A stretch of 64,000 nt of DNA, from positions 6,700,823 to 6,764,822 of the forward strand of contig NZ_AP017422.1 in NCBI RefSeq assembly GCF_002355595.1. The letters are read 5' to 3'. The notes under the pieces are model-generated. The model was not told the origin of the DNA. It searched no databases and saw only the letters and a program-made list of their open reading frames with translations. This document shows, in pieces, positions 42,852 to 52,135 of the stretch; position 1 is the stretch's first letter, and each line of letters begins with the position of its first letter. The DNA comes from Filimonas lacunae (lineage in GTDB: Bacteria > Bacteroidota > Bacteroidia > Chitinophagales > Chitinophagaceae). Position numbers and translations under genes: made by a program.

Positions 42852-45800
42852 TTAGTTTTTTATGGCCGTTGCGGGCATGCGCACCACATGCCCATCTAAC
42901 CTATATGTTTTTTGAAACGATTTACGGTACTTCCGGATATAATCAGAAGGGTTGCTTCCAAACAGTTTATAAAATTGCTCCCTGAAATATTTGCTATCGT
43001 TAATTCCCACCATGATAGCAGCTTCATTTACGTTGCACGAGCTGTTAATAAACAGCTCGGCAGCCCTTCTGAGCCGGATGTACCGTATAAATCCGTTAAC
43101 GGTTTGCCCCGAAATAGCTTTCACTTTTTTATACAGGTTGCTATGGCTCATGCCAATGGCAGTAGACAGGGTTTTAATACTAAACTCTTCATTATCGATG
43201 TGCTGTTCTACAATAGCAATACACCTGTCTAAAAAGTCTTTGTACTCTCCTGATATTTTTAAGTTGTGAGGCTGTAAGGTTATTTCGTTAAAGAAATACT
43301 GTTGCAGGTTGTTCCTGCTTTTCAACAATGCTTCTACCCTGGCTTCCAATAATTCCTTTTCAAAAGGCTTAGTGATATAATCATCTGCGCCGCAGGCCAC
43401 GCCTTTCAACTTCACCGATGCCGATGTGCTGGCCGTGAGCAACACCAATGGAATATGGCTGAACGCCTTATCGGCTTTTAACTGGTTGCATAGCTCAATG
43501 CCACTGATTCCTGGCATTACCACATCACTGATAATAATATCCGGCATTAACTGTTTTACCAGTTGCAAACCTTGCTCGGCATTCTCCGCTTCGTGCAAAT
43601 GAAAGCGTTTTTTAAACAGCTTACCTATATACTGCCGCACCTCCTGGTTATCATCTATCACCAGCATTAACGGGGCATCTGACACCAGGGCTTCTGCCGG
43701 CTCGTTCAGTGCTGTCTCTTCTGCTACCACCATTTCTTCTTCCTGCATCCATTCCTGTAGCCCTGCCGCCGGGGCCACATCTTGTGCAATAATATCTTCG
43801 GCTTTAAAATGCGCCTTCCCTTTTAGCAACTGCACACAAAAGGTGGCGCCGCCCTCTGTGTTATTACGATAGCTGATGTTGCCTGCATGATGTTCTACAA
43901 AATGCTTTACCAGGTATAAGCCAATGCCAAAACCCGACAAAGCTGCTTTACCACTACGTTTATCCTGGTAAAATTTATCAAATACATGGCGGCCTGCTTC
44001 GGCCGAAATACCACATCCCGTATCCGTTACCAGCACCTGTACCTGCTGTGCTGCTTCTGTTACATGCAACAACACCTTACCTCCATCGGGTGTAAACTTC
44101 AACGCATTGGCCACCAGGTTAAACAAGGCTATTTCCATTTTTTCCCTGTCCGCATATATTTCCAGCAAAGCATTATCACACGAAAACTCATATTCAATCT
44201 GCCTGTTTTTAGCCTGTTGAATAAAACACAGGTACACCTCGTAACACAACTCGTAAAAGTTAAGCGGCGCCACATGCAACTGATCGGCCTGACTATCTGC
44301 TTTTCTAAAAAGCAATAACTGGTCTACCAGGCTTAGCAACCGCCTGGCGTTTCTATGCACCACCCGCAGGTTTTCGGCATCTGCCTCTTTGCTGGTATTG
44401 CACAACAGCTCTTTTACCGGGTTAATGATCAAGGTTAATGGTGAACGGAATTCGTGCGAGATATTGGTAAAGAAAGAAAGCTTTTTTTCGTTCAGTTCTT
44501 TTTCTTTTTCCACCTCCAGGTGTGCCAGCTCTACCTCATAGGTAAGCCTGGCCTGCTTTTTCTGGTATAACAGGTACATGCGTATCGCTGCAAAAGCCAC
44601 TGCGCCATACAGCACCCATGCCCACCAGCTGCGGTACCAGGGGGGCAACACGGTAATGGCAATTAAGCGCTCTTTGCTGCTCCATACCCCCTCGGCATTG
44701 GTGCATTTAATATGCAGGGTATACTTGCCCTCGTGCAGGCGGGAATAGTTGGCTGTTTTCAGCTTACCATAACTCCAGTCTTTATCCCATCCTTCCAGGT
44801 AATAGGCGTAGGTAATTTTATCCGGTGCCGAATATTCCAGTGCCGCAAAATCAACCGACAACACCGCTTTATCATACGGCAGGCGTATGTTGGTGACATC
44901 ATAAATAGAAGTGCTACCGGTAAAGTAAGTTTTGTTATTGGCTGCAGGCTGGTTGTTAATGTGCATACCGGTTAACAGCAGGTCGGGCATAGCGCAGGTA
45001 CTTTGCACACTATCCGGATAAAACAGGTTAAACCCTTTAATACCCCCAAACAAAAACGCGCCGCTTTGCAAAGCCAGTGCCGCATTATAGTTAAACTGGT
45101 TGGTTTGTAAACCATCCGAACCGTAGAAGTTAGTAAACCTGCCTGTAGCCGGCTGCAGGCACGAAAGCCCATTGAAAGTACTGATCCACAAATTCCCTTT
45201 ACTATCCTCCAGCATGTTTAAAGCCGAGTTGCTGGCCAGCCCCTCTGTTTCCGACAACACCGTCCATTGCCCGGTGGCAGGGTTTAGTTGCAACACACCG
45301 CCCCCTTCTGTACCCACCCAATAGCGTCCGGCCTTATCCTGGTGAAAAAAACGAACCGGGAAATTGATCTCATACACACGATGTTGTTTTTTATGGGCAT
45401 CTATGCGTATCAGCTTGTTAAAAGTACCCGCCCATAAATTACCCAGGTTATCTTCTGCCAGTGTAATCACATCTGCCAACTGATCGTCAAACACCTCAAA
45501 CCTGTCGGCTTCACGGTTATAGCGATATAACCTCCCCGATGCACAGGTGCCCGCCCATAGTTGATGCCGCTTGTCTTCATACAGCTTCCACACATACCAA
45601 TCTTCATAATGATACTGTGCGTTATAGCAGGCATACCGTTTAAACGACTTTGTGGCAGCATCGTATTTATTAATGCCTGCTCCATAGGTAGCAATCCAGA
45701 TATCGTTGCGATAATCCTTTACAATGCTGGTGGCGTAATTATTACTTAACGAGGTGGTATTATCTGCCTCATGTTTAAAGGAAGTATATTGCTGGGTATG

Positions 45801-46982
45801 CCGGTTCCAGCAACTCACCCCTCCACCATCGGTACCTATCCAGATATTGTTTTTTTCATCCTCGCAAAACGATAATATAAAATCATTTACCAGGCTGTTG
45901 GTTTGTAGCGGGTCGCGACTGATGGTAACAAAGCGGTTCTTTTGTTTGTCAATCACATTGATCCCGCCGCGTAAGGTGCCAATCCACTTACGGCTTTCCT
46001 TATCCTCATATATAGCATAAATAGCGGCACTGGTTATGGTGTTTTTATCCTGCCCCGGCAGCATCCAGCTAAAGGTGCCTGTGGGAATGTGCAGTATGTT
46101 TACACCGCCGCCGTCTGTAGCAATCCATAGCTGTTGTTGTTTATCCAGGCACAGGCCCACCACCTTGCGGGCGCTAAGTCCCTTTTTACCCTCGTCAAAC
46201 ACCTGCACCGTATTCAGCCGTACATTATACATCACCAACCCAATTTCCGAACCCAGCCATACCGTGTCTTCATTACCCGCCAGCAGGCAGTTGCCGGTAT
46301 ATATCCGGCTGTTTACCAGTTGTATTTCATCGGCTTCCCGGGCATACTTACACAAACCATATCCCTGCACAAACACCCATAGCTGGCCCCTGGCATCAAA
46401 GCTGATAGCCTGTGCATGATAGTTAAGTATGCGTTGCGAAGCAATGTGTAAAGGAATGGTGTGTGCCGGTGCAGTATCGCCGGCTTTGTATTGCAGCAGT
46501 CCAATGCCTGCCGCCGCCACAAACATGTTGTGGTTGGTCGCTTTTTTAATATCGTTTACCGGCTGGGTTATCTTTTGTTTTTTGCCCTCGTGCCACACAT
46601 AGGCCGGAAAAAAGGCTTCACGGATATTGCAGTAAATGCTTAACCCTTTTTTAGTGCCTACCCATATGTTATTGTGTGCATCTTCCCCGATAGCCACAAT
46701 GCGATTGTCTATTAAGGTAGCAGTATCGTTGAGTTTGTTGCGAAAGGTTTTAAAATGATAGCCATCGTAACGGTTTAACCCGTCGTAGGTGCCAAACCAC
46801 ATAAAGCCTTTACTATCCTGCTGAATGCAGGTAACGGCATTGTTGCTTAGCCCCTGCTCAATGCCCAGGTATTCCACTTTCACCTGCTGGGCAATGGAGG
46901 GTAGCAGCGTTAGCAACACGCAACATAGGCATAGCGCAGCTGCACGCATATGCAGCCGGCAAATAGTAGCATTTGGCGTCAT
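42852..46982 (-). CDS. Hybrid two-component system sensor/regulator (HTCS) of the glycan locus
   Basis: A 1376-residue protein. Signal peptide (about 1-31), then two seven-bladed ligand-binding propellers made of Reg_prop repeats (about 35-710, many 'GLWFGT/IWIGT'-type blades such as 'KGFMWFGTYDGLNRYDG'), and a Y_Y_Y domain (about 715-785). One membrane helix follows ('SWWAWVLYGAVAFAAIRMYLLY' region). Then comes the HisKA with 'FFTNISHEFRSPLTLI', and HATPase with 'LFNLVANALKFTPDGG' and 'GFGIGLYLVKHF'. A receiver ('PDIIISDVVMPGISG', Asp phosphoacceptor) and a C-terminal AraC HTH ('MSHSNLYKKVKAISG') complete it. It should sense a periplasmic oligosaccharide and activate the SusCD operon. Confidence 0.97.
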   Translation of the reverse strand: MTPNATICRLHMRAAALCLCCVLLTLLPSIAQQVKVEYLGIEQGLSNNAVTCIQQDSKGFMWFGTYDGLNRYDGYHFKTFRNKLNDTATLIDNRIVAIGEDAHNNIWVGTKKGLSIYCNIREAFFPAYVWHEGKKQKITQPVNDIKKATNHNMFVAAAGIGLLQYKAGDTAPAHTIPLHIASQRILNYHAQAISFDARGQLWVFVQGYGLCKYAREADEIQLVNSRIYTGNCLLAGNEDTVWLGSEIGLVMYNVRLNTVQVFDEGKKGLSARKVVGLCLDKQQQLWIATDGGGVNILHIPTGTFSWMLPGQDKNTITSAAIYAIYEDKESRKWIGTLRGGINVIDKQKNRFVTISRDPLQTNSLVNDFILSFCEDEKNNIWIGTDGGGVSCWNRHTQQYTSFKHEADNTTSLSNNYATSIVKDYRNDIWIATYGAGINKYDAATKSFKRYACYNAQYHYEDWYVWKLYEDKRHQLWAGTCASGRLYRYNREADRFEVFDDQLADVITLAEDNLGNLWAGTFNKLIRIDAHKKQHRVYEINFPVRFFHQDKAGRYWVGTEGGGVLQLNPATGQWTVLSETEGLASNSALNMLEDSKGNLWISTFNGLSCLQPATGRFTNFYGSDGLQTNQFNYNAALALQSGAFLFGGIKGFNLFYPDSVQSTCAMPDLLLTGMHINNQPAANNKTYFTGSTSIYDVTNIRLPYDKAVLSVDFAALEYSAPDKITYAYYLEGWDKDWSYGKLKTANYSRLHEGKYTLHIKCTNAEGVWSSKERLIAITVLPPWYRSWWAWVLYGAVAFAAIRMYLLYQKKQARLTYEVELAHLEVEKEKELNEKKLSFFTNISHEFRSPLTLIINPVKELLCNTSKEADAENLRVVHRNARRLLSLVDQLLLFRKADSQADQLHVAPLNFYELCYEVYLCFIQQAKNRQIEYEFSCDNALLEIYADREKMEIALFNLVANALKFTPDGGKVLLHVTEAAQQVQVLVTDTGCGISAEAGRHVFDKFYQDKRSGKAALSGFGIGLYLVKHFVEHHAGNISYRNNTEGGATFCVQLLKGKAHFKAEDIIAQDVAPAAGLQEWMQEEEMVVAEETALNEPAEALVSDAPLMLVIDDNQEVRQYIGKLFKKRFHLHEAENAEQGLQLVKQLMPDIIISDVVMPGISGIELCNQLKADKAFSHIPLVLLTASTSASVKLKGVACGADDYITKPFEKELLEARVEALLKSRNNLQQYFFNEITLQPHNLKISGEYKDFLDRCIAIVEQHIDNEEFSIKTLSTAIGMSHSNLYKKVKAISGQTVNGFIRYIRLRRAAELFINSSCNVNEAAIMVGINDSKYFREQFYKLFGSNPSDYIRKYRKSFQKTYRLDGHVVRMPATAIKN

Positions 46983-47095
46983 TTCTCACAATAGTTTAAG
47001 CAGCTGTTTCTGATGGGCATACAGTAGCCCTTATTGTCCAAACAAAACAATACATATGGCAATGCAAAACAGCAATCTGTTTAAATCGTTCTTAT

Positions 47096-47103
47096 CAAAT
47101 TTA
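47096..47103 (-). promoter_or_regulatory. Candidate -7 box (TAAATTTG) for the HTCS gene
   Basis: Exact TAnnTTTG on the minus strand, about 114 bp upstream of the HTCS ATG. No convincing -33 TTTG at the expected spacing, so modest confidence. Confidence 0.35.
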
Positions 47104-47166
47104 ATCTATATAACGAATTTCATTAGCATTATTTTAACATATATAAGCAGTTTTCCTGCCAATCGC

Positions 47167-47174
47167 TAATTTTG
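47167..47174 (+). promoter_or_regulatory. Candidate -7 box (TAATTTTG) for the DUF2071 gene
   Basis: Exact TAnnTTTG, ending 20 bp before the ATG at 47195. That would leave a short 5' leader. The -33 element is not clear. Confidence 0.4.
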
Positions 47175-47194
47175 TATTCTACCTATCCCCTGTT

Positions 47195-47929
47195 ATGCCC
47201 ATACATAATTTATTAAAAGACACGGCACACCGCCCCTGGCCTTTACCCGAAAAGCAATGGCGGTATTACCAGGAATGGAACAGTTTATTGTTTTTACATT
47301 GGGAAGCAGATGCCGCCGCACTGGAACCTTTTATTCCGGCCGGCACCACATTGGATACGTTTGAAGGAAAAGCATGGCTGTCGATAGTGCCGTTTACCAT
47401 GCAGAAGATACGACCTAAGTTTCTGCCTTCTTTTAAACCCGTTTCCGATTTTCATGAAATAAACGTGCGCACTTATGTAACTAAAGATGGGCAGCCGGGT
47501 GTGTTTTTCTTTAGCATAGAAGCACAGAAAGCAGTTTCGGCCTTTTTATCGCGCAAGCTGTCGGGCATGCCTTACGAAAAGGCACATATTGTGCGGGCTG
47601 TGGGCGGGAATGAGCATCAGTACTATGCTAACAATGCTAACAAGCAATTTCGCCTGAACGTGGCGTTTTCCGTTGAGAAGGCAAACACTGCCAAAACCGC
47701 ACTGGATTTGTTTTTAACCGAACGGTATTGTGTATACATTACCCTGGATGGCCTACTATACCGATACCATGTGCATCATGCACCCTGGCCATTGCACCAC
47801 ATTACGCTGAAAGATTTATCCCTGCAATATAAGGCCGGACACCTGTCTGTTACGCCTGATACCCCGCCTGCATTGATTCATTATTCACCCGGCGTAAAAG
47901 TGGTAGCCTGGAATAAAGAGCTGGCGTAA
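47195..47929 (+). CDS. DUF2071 (YqjF-like) family protein
   Basis: A 244-residue cytoplasmic protein. The DUF2071 pattern is seen in 'WNSLLFLHWEADAAALEPFIPAG', 'GKAWLSIVPFTMQKIRP' and 'FHEINVRTYVTKDGQPGVFFFSIEA', followed by a second beta domain. The fold resembles acetoacetate decarboxylase, but the function of the family is not established. It is divergent from the HTCS gene and converges with the DUF3857 gene 7 bp away. Confidence 0.9.
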   Translation: MPIHNLLKDTAHRPWPLPEKQWRYYQEWNSLLFLHWEADAAALEPFIPAGTTLDTFEGKAWLSIVPFTMQKIRPKFLPSFKPVSDFHEINVRTYVTKDGQPGVFFFSIEAQKAVSAFLSRKLSGMPYEKAHIVRAVGGNEHQYYANNANKQFRLNVAFSVEKANTAKTALDLFLTERYCVYITLDGLLYRYHVHHAPWPLHHITLKDLSLQYKAGHLSVTPDTPPALIHYSPGVKVVAWNKELA

Positions 47930-47936
47930 TACGCCC

Positions 47937-49985
47937 TTACTTTTTCATCCACCAGGCCATACCGGCAAAAATCAGCACTACCAGCACAATAGAACCTATA
48001 ATGGAAATGATGTTGGTAGAAGCACTTTTATTAGCGGATTGAATGCTGGACACATGATCGTCCCACACCACAATGCCCAACGCATCTTCCACTTTTTCTA
48101 TGTTAGCCATATATTCTGTAGCCTTTTCAGGAGCAATATAGTCGCTAAAGTTTTGGTATGTATAGGTAGTAGCGGCGTTGAGCCCTGCGTAATTGAACTC
48201 CTTTTTGGTAAACAAAAACGCATCTGATTTTACTTCTTTGTAGGTATCATACGATTTAAACCCACCCGGCATAAACACTTCAATGGTTTCTTCAAATTTT
48301 GCCGGGAAAACAAGCCGCATCGGCATTTTTCTATTCTGTTCATCCGACCGCCTCACCACACCACTGAGCACAAACGGTTCAATACCCTTGGTTTCGGCGC
48401 CTTTCCCTTCCCAGAAATCATTGATGCGGTAATATTCCCATACCGATATTTCGCCCGTTACCGGGTTATCGGTGTGCTTAAGGCTATCTATTTCAATTTT
48501 ATCGTAGAAGCGATGATAGAAGTCTTTATAATCATCCTTCATTTCACGCATGCTTTTACTCATAAACTTGCTACGCACATCATCGGCATAGCCTCCGGAA
48601 TACACCGTAACCACCTCCATAGACACCTCCGCCAAATGCCGGGTTATTCTAATGATATCCCGTATTTTAACCATGCCCGTAGGGTGATAGGTAATAGTGG
48701 TAAGCCCCGTAGTGGTGTCTGTTAACACCAGGCCACACTGATAATCGGGATAGTCGATATTGTCAATACTGCCCCGTTGATAAGAGATAGTTGGATCGAA
48801 ATAATAATGTTTGTTATTGAGGGTAACCCTTACCGTGGCATGATCAAAAGCCTGTGCCGAAGGTAGCTTGTCACGTAATCTGGCCTTGGCGCTGGTGTTA
48901 ATCAATACAATATGCGCTTCCACGCCCATGGCCTTTAGCATCTGGCACAGCAGGTACGACTTCTCTTTACAATCGCCAAAACGCTGCTCAAACACTTTAC
49001 CGGGCGTTGCCGGACGAAACGAGCACTCGCCCATTTCAATGCCCATATACCGTATATCGTCCTGCACAAATTGCAACGCCGCCAATACCTGTTTTTCGGG
49101 CGTGGTGTTGGCCTGGGTAATTTCTTTTATTTTCTGTTGCAAGCCGGTAGAAAGCGGTACGTTTTGCGGGAACAGGGTGATAGCCCATTGACTTACCTCC
49201 TTCCAGCTTTTACACTCTGTTACGTTAATGCCCGACAGGGGATTATACCAGGTGGGTAAATAGCTTTCCCACTTCACCCCTGGTACCAGTTCCTGCTTCC
49301 ATTCATATATGGTTTGCTGCGCCTGTTTGGTGATTACCGGTTGCAGCGTACTGTTGTGGTTGGCGATGGACACCTCTTTGCCGGCAGGCACCAATAGCCT
49401 GGCATAAAAATGATACAGGGGGTAACCCGGCGTGATTTCAAAAAAATCGCTGTACTTACCCTCAAATACCGGGTTCCAGCCTTTAACAGAGTAACTGTAT
49501 TCAATCACATCTCCCGGTTGCGTATTTTCCAATATACGAACCGCCTGCAAAGTGCCGTTGTAAACAAAGGACTTCAACTCTGTTTCTTCATGAATCACCT
49601 TTATTTTATCGGCCTGCAGCTGGTTCATCACCTGCCCTTTCCTGATCACGTCAATGGAATGAAACTGCACCGTTTCGTAAGCCGGATCGTACTCCACCTT
49701 TACCTGCGAAGCACTTTGTACGCCTGCGGCGTTCAATATTTTTAAACGGATTTTATAATAGGTACATTTTTCGGCAATGGACACCTGCTTTTCATACGCT
49801 TCATCCATATAACCATCTTCCGCTTCCTCGTCCATAGAAGTGTTGGCATCATCAATAGCATGCACCGTTACCCAGCCAGGCGTTTTGGCAATAACCGGTT
49901 TTTTGTTTTGTGCCGTAAGCGTAGTAGCATGAAAAAGCCCAACTATCATTGCAGCCGTGAGCAGGGCGTGCCTAAAGTAGTTCAT
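47937..49985 (-). CDS. DUF3857 and transglutaminase-like domain protein
   Basis: A 682-residue exported protein (signal peptide to about residue 25). The N-terminal half (about 45-250) is DUF3857, with 'FKSFVYNG'-like strands and 'QPGDVIEYSYSVKGW'. A transglutaminase-like domain follows with the cysteine in 'RFGDCKEKSYLLCQMLKAMGV', the histidine in 'FDHATVRV' and the aspartate in 'YYFDPTIS'. A C-terminal beta region and one membrane helix ('SIIGSIVLVVLIFAGMAWWM') end the protein. Such proteins are common in Bacteroidota envelopes; the substrate is unknown. No downstream partner, since it is convergent with DUF2071. Confidence 0.92.
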   Translation of the reverse strand: MNYFRHALLTAAMIVGLFHATTLTAQNKKPVIAKTPGWVTVHAIDDANTSMDEEAEDGYMDEAYEKQVSIAEKCTYYKIRLKILNAAGVQSASQVKVEYDPAYETVQFHSIDVIRKGQVMNQLQADKIKVIHEETELKSFVYNGTLQAVRILENTQPGDVIEYSYSVKGWNPVFEGKYSDFFEITPGYPLYHFYARLLVPAGKEVSIANHNSTLQPVITKQAQQTIYEWKQELVPGVKWESYLPTWYNPLSGINVTECKSWKEVSQWAITLFPQNVPLSTGLQQKIKEITQANTTPEKQVLAALQFVQDDIRYMGIEMGECSFRPATPGKVFEQRFGDCKEKSYLLCQMLKAMGVEAHIVLINTSAKARLRDKLPSAQAFDHATVRVTLNNKHYYFDPTISYQRGSIDNIDYPDYQCGLVLTDTTTGLTTITYHPTGMVKIRDIIRITRHLAEVSMEVVTVYSGGYADDVRSKFMSKSMREMKDDYKDFYHRFYDKIEIDSLKHTDNPVTGEISVWEYYRINDFWEGKGAETKGIEPFVLSGVVRRSDEQNRKMPMRLVFPAKFEETIEVFMPGGFKSYDTYKEVKSDAFLFTKKEFNYAGLNAATTYTYQNFSDYIAPEKATEYMANIEKVEDALGIVVWDDHVSSIQSANKSASTNIISIIGSIVLVVLIFAGMAWWMKK

Positions 49986-50064
49986 AAAGATCCAGTGGTT
50001 GAATGAGACTTTAAAATTACATATTTATGCGCCACCTGCCGGGAAATATAGGTGGCCAGCGGGG

Positions 50065-50532
50065 TTAATTCAGTTTGTAAATAGTATAGTTTAAAGCAGT
50101 AGCAAAACTTACCCATGCCAGGTAAGGCACCAGCAACCAGGCCGACACCCTGCTGATACGGCTAAAACCCGCTATGCACAAAATGATGAATAGCAGCAGC
50201 AAAATAATATCCACCAATGCCCAGGCTATCAGATGAAACTCGAAAAAGAGGAACGACCATAAAAAGTTGAGGGCCAGTTGCGCCATAAACAACTTCAACG
50301 CATTGTTGCGGGTAACACTGGCAGGTAGCTTCCAGATACAATACAGGCTTATGCCCATGATCACATATAAGGTTGTCCATACCGGCGCAAACAGCCAGTT
50401 GGGCGGGTTAAAGCCGGGTTTGTTAATGGTTACATACCAGTTGCGCACATTTCTACTGGTAGGAATGCTGGCTAAAGAACCTACCAGTATAGGCAACAGA
50501 ATAGACAATACTAATTTCCTGTTTGCTTTCAT
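50065..50532 (-). CDS. tspO: TspO/MBR-family membrane protein
   Basis: A 155-residue five-helix membrane protein. The family signature is visible in 'KPGFNPPNWLFAPVWTTLYVIMG', divided over loop and helix, 'QLALNFLWSFLFF' and the C-terminal 'VPYLAWVSFATALNYTIYKLN'. TspO proteins bind tetrapyrroles and steroids and are linked to stress or light responses. A TATATTTG box at 50649-50642 on the minus strand and a 12-bp palindrome (CAACTGCAGTTG, 50556-50567) in the leader suggest regulation. Confidence 0.94.
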   Translation of the reverse strand: MKANRKLVLSILLPILVGSLASIPTSRNVRNWYVTINKPGFNPPNWLFAPVWTTLYVIMGISLYCIWKLPASVTRNNALKLFMAQLALNFLWSFLFFEFHLIAWALVDIILLLLFIILCIAGFSRISRVSAWLLVPYLAWVSFATALNYTIYKLN

Positions 50533-50555
50533 AAGGCTGTTTATTTTTTAAACTG

Positions 50556-50567
50556 CAACTGCAGTTG
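50556..50567. promoter_or_regulatory. 12-bp palindrome in the tspO leader
   Basis: CAACTGCAGTTG, a perfect palindrome 24 bp upstream of the tspO start, inside the probable 5' untranslated region. Could be an operator; no further support. Confidence 0.3.
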
Positions 50568-50641
50568 TTGTAATTTCTTTTGCCGCACTGCGTATTTTTT
50601 AACGCGTGAGGAGCAGAATAGTTGCGCAAGGGAACACAATA

Positions 50642-50649
50642 CAAATATA
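50642..50649 (-). promoter_or_regulatory. Candidate -7 box (TATATTTG) for tspO
   Basis: Exact TAnnTTTG on the minus strand, about 110 bp upstream of tspO. The -33 element is not clear. Confidence 0.35.
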
Positions 50650-51054
50650 ATTTTTCAATACATTCTCACAACATCCGTTACTGCTATTTCATTTTCAATC
50701 GTTTATGAATGCTCATTTTACATATCCTATGCGAGTATCATAAATAACGGAGTCACGCATATATAATTCTATAATAGTCAGCACACTACAACACATCAAT
50801 GTTTCACACATTTGTTTAAGCACCTTTTTTAAAAGTTTTTTTCCGCGTCCAAACTGCATTTGAGCCTGGTTATGCATAAGTTATGGTGAAAAAATGAACG
50901 ACGCATGTTGCAGCTTTGCATTCAGACGAGAGAAAATACAGAACGGCCGTTCGCCCACACAGCACGCTTCCTTTTCTACTGGTTATTGCGCAAGGAAAAT
51001 AGCGGACTGTTGGAAAATATTTCTTCTCTGAATTTTTAAAAATTGCGGCTGAAT

Positions 51055-51081
51055 TTTTTCCACTTGTCTCTGGTGGAAAAA
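51055..51081. repeat. Short hairpin TTTTTCCAC/GTGGAAAAA
   Basis: 9-bp perfect arms (51055-51063 and 51073-51081) with a 9-nt loop. Its right arm directly abuts the left arm of the longer 23-bp repeat. Confidence 0.8.
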
Positions 51082-51350
51082 TTTATGTCTCTGAATATTT
51101 TTTATATGCGGCGAAGTGAAGCAAAATAGGAGCTCCCTTTTGCGTCACTTCTTCTTCTGGAAAAGAATTCAGGCACAGATAAAATTTATTGGTGCCGATA
51201 TAAGAAAAAATCAGTGCTCATTTTTTTTCCTTGAGACACGGAGAAGAAGTGTAGCGCGCAGATTTTTATTCACTTCGCCACCAATAAATTTTACTCAGCC
51301 GCAAGTTTTATTTTTTGCGGCGCAAGTAAAAAATATTCAGAGACATAAAT
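51081..51350. repeat. Outer 23-bp perfect inverted repeat with nested inner inverted repeats
   Basis: ATTTATGTCTCTGAATATTT plus TTT (51081-51103) is the exact reverse complement of 51328-51350. Within the 224-bp interior lie further inverted pairs: GGCGAAGTGAA (51110-51120) with 51269-51279, CACTTCTTCT (51146-51155) with 51242-51251, and AAAATTTATTGGTG (51181-51194) with 51279-51292. The first two are nested inside the outer pair in a single fold; the last competes with the second. Confidence 0.8.
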
Positions 51351-51382
51351 GCTTTCAGCAGGCGCAGGTAAAAAATATTCAG
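51319..51382. repeat. 22-bp direct repeat
   Basis: GGCGCA[A/G]GTAAAAAATATTCAG occurs at 51319-51340 and 51361-51382, one base different. The second copy runs into GCCGC, whose reverse complement also appears at 51045-51053. Confidence 0.8.
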
Positions 51383-51437
51383 CCGCATTTTTTTCTCCCT
51401 GACCCAACTATTTTTTTAACAGCTAAATAAAATAAAC

Positions 51438-52064
51438 ATGAATAGTAACTATAAACATTACTTACCCTCGAACGATGCCGAATTACAGCAGTGGACCAAC
51501 ACCTTTCACGAAAAAATTGTGGTGTTAGGCTCCATAGTAGGTTTGTCGGCTACCCAGATCACAGAACTGGAAACGGCTTCCAGCGAGTTATCCAGCTCTT
51601 TACAAAAAGTAAAGACTAAAAAGCAGGAGCAAAAAGAAGCTATTTCAGCTAAAGACCTGGCTAAGAAAAATCAATTGAAGGTAATTACCTCTATAGCCGC
51701 AAATATAAAAAGAGCCCCCGGCTATACAGAAAACCTGGGCCAGGAACTGGGCATTGTGGGCAGCAGCACCAGCACTGAAAAAAGGACATTAACACCTACT
51801 ATAAAGCTAACGCGTTACCCTGATTATATAGAAGTTGCTTTTGTAAAACAAAATCAGCCAGGCATATCTATTTACTCCCGGGTAAAAGGCAGCGAAGATT
51901 GGAAAAAGTTAATTGGCGGTGCAACCAAATCTCCTTACAACGATTACTCACCTGTTCAGCCCGGCCAAAGCACAGAAGTGCGCGAATACAAAGCACGCTT
52001 CTGGGATAATGGAGTAGAAATAGGACAGGATAGCGTTGGCGTATACACAGTTGTTGGAAGCTAA
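51438..52064 (+). CDS. Hypothetical protein: N-terminal helical region and C-terminal Fn3-like region
   Basis: A 208-residue protein without a signal peptide. Residues 1-100 form amphipathic helices starting 'YLPSNDAELQQWTNTFHEKI', with a charged Lys/Glu/Gln stretch at about 55-70. A helical 'TSIAANIKRAPGYTENLGQELGI' link follows. Residues 120-208 look like a fibronectin-III-type beta sandwich ('GISIYSRVKGSEDWKKLIG', 'REYKARFWDNGVEIGQDS'). Similar two-part proteins occur as uncharacterised entries in several phyla. It follows the repeat region and is isolated from other genes. Confidence 0.8.
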   Translation: MNSNYKHYLPSNDAELQQWTNTFHEKIVVLGSIVGLSATQITELETASSELSSSLQKVKTKKQEQKEAISAKDLAKKNQLKVITSIAANIKRAPGYTENLGQELGIVGSSTSTEKRTLTPTIKLTRYPDYIEVAFVKQNQPGISIYSRVKGSEDWKKLIGGATKSPYNDYSPVQPGQSTEVREYKARFWDNGVEIGQDSVGVYTVVGS

Positions 52065-52135
52065 GCATATTCACCTGAAACGATGGGCCTGCCTGAAAAG
52101 GCGGGCCCTTTTTCGGCATAAAAAAACAACAAGCT

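Larger units (their letters stand above)
50650..51437. other. AT-rich gene-free region packed with nested inverted and direct repeats
   Basis: No convincing gene. The left part (to about 50990) shows nothing clear. From 51040 onward there are several pairs of repeats: 51055-51063/51073-51081, 51081-51103/51328-51350, 51110-51120/51269-51279, 51146-51155/51242-51251 and 51181-51194/51279-51292 are inverted, and 51319-51340/51361-51382 are direct. One frame (51116-51430) is open but its protein simply repeats the DNA pattern and is not accepted as a gene. It may be a structured RNA, a repetitive intergenic element or the remains of a mobile element. Confidence 0.6.

Noticed and set aside
51116-51430. 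104-aa open frame in the repeat region
   Set aside because: The predicted protein contains the same QAQVKNIQ-type stretch twice because the DNA repeats there; composition is odd (Phe/Arg rich), there is no family likeness, and the frame sits inside inverted repeats.
50650-51437. Retron or CRISPR array
   Set aside because: No reverse transcriptase, Cas gene or regularly spaced identical repeats; the repeats are inverted and irregular.
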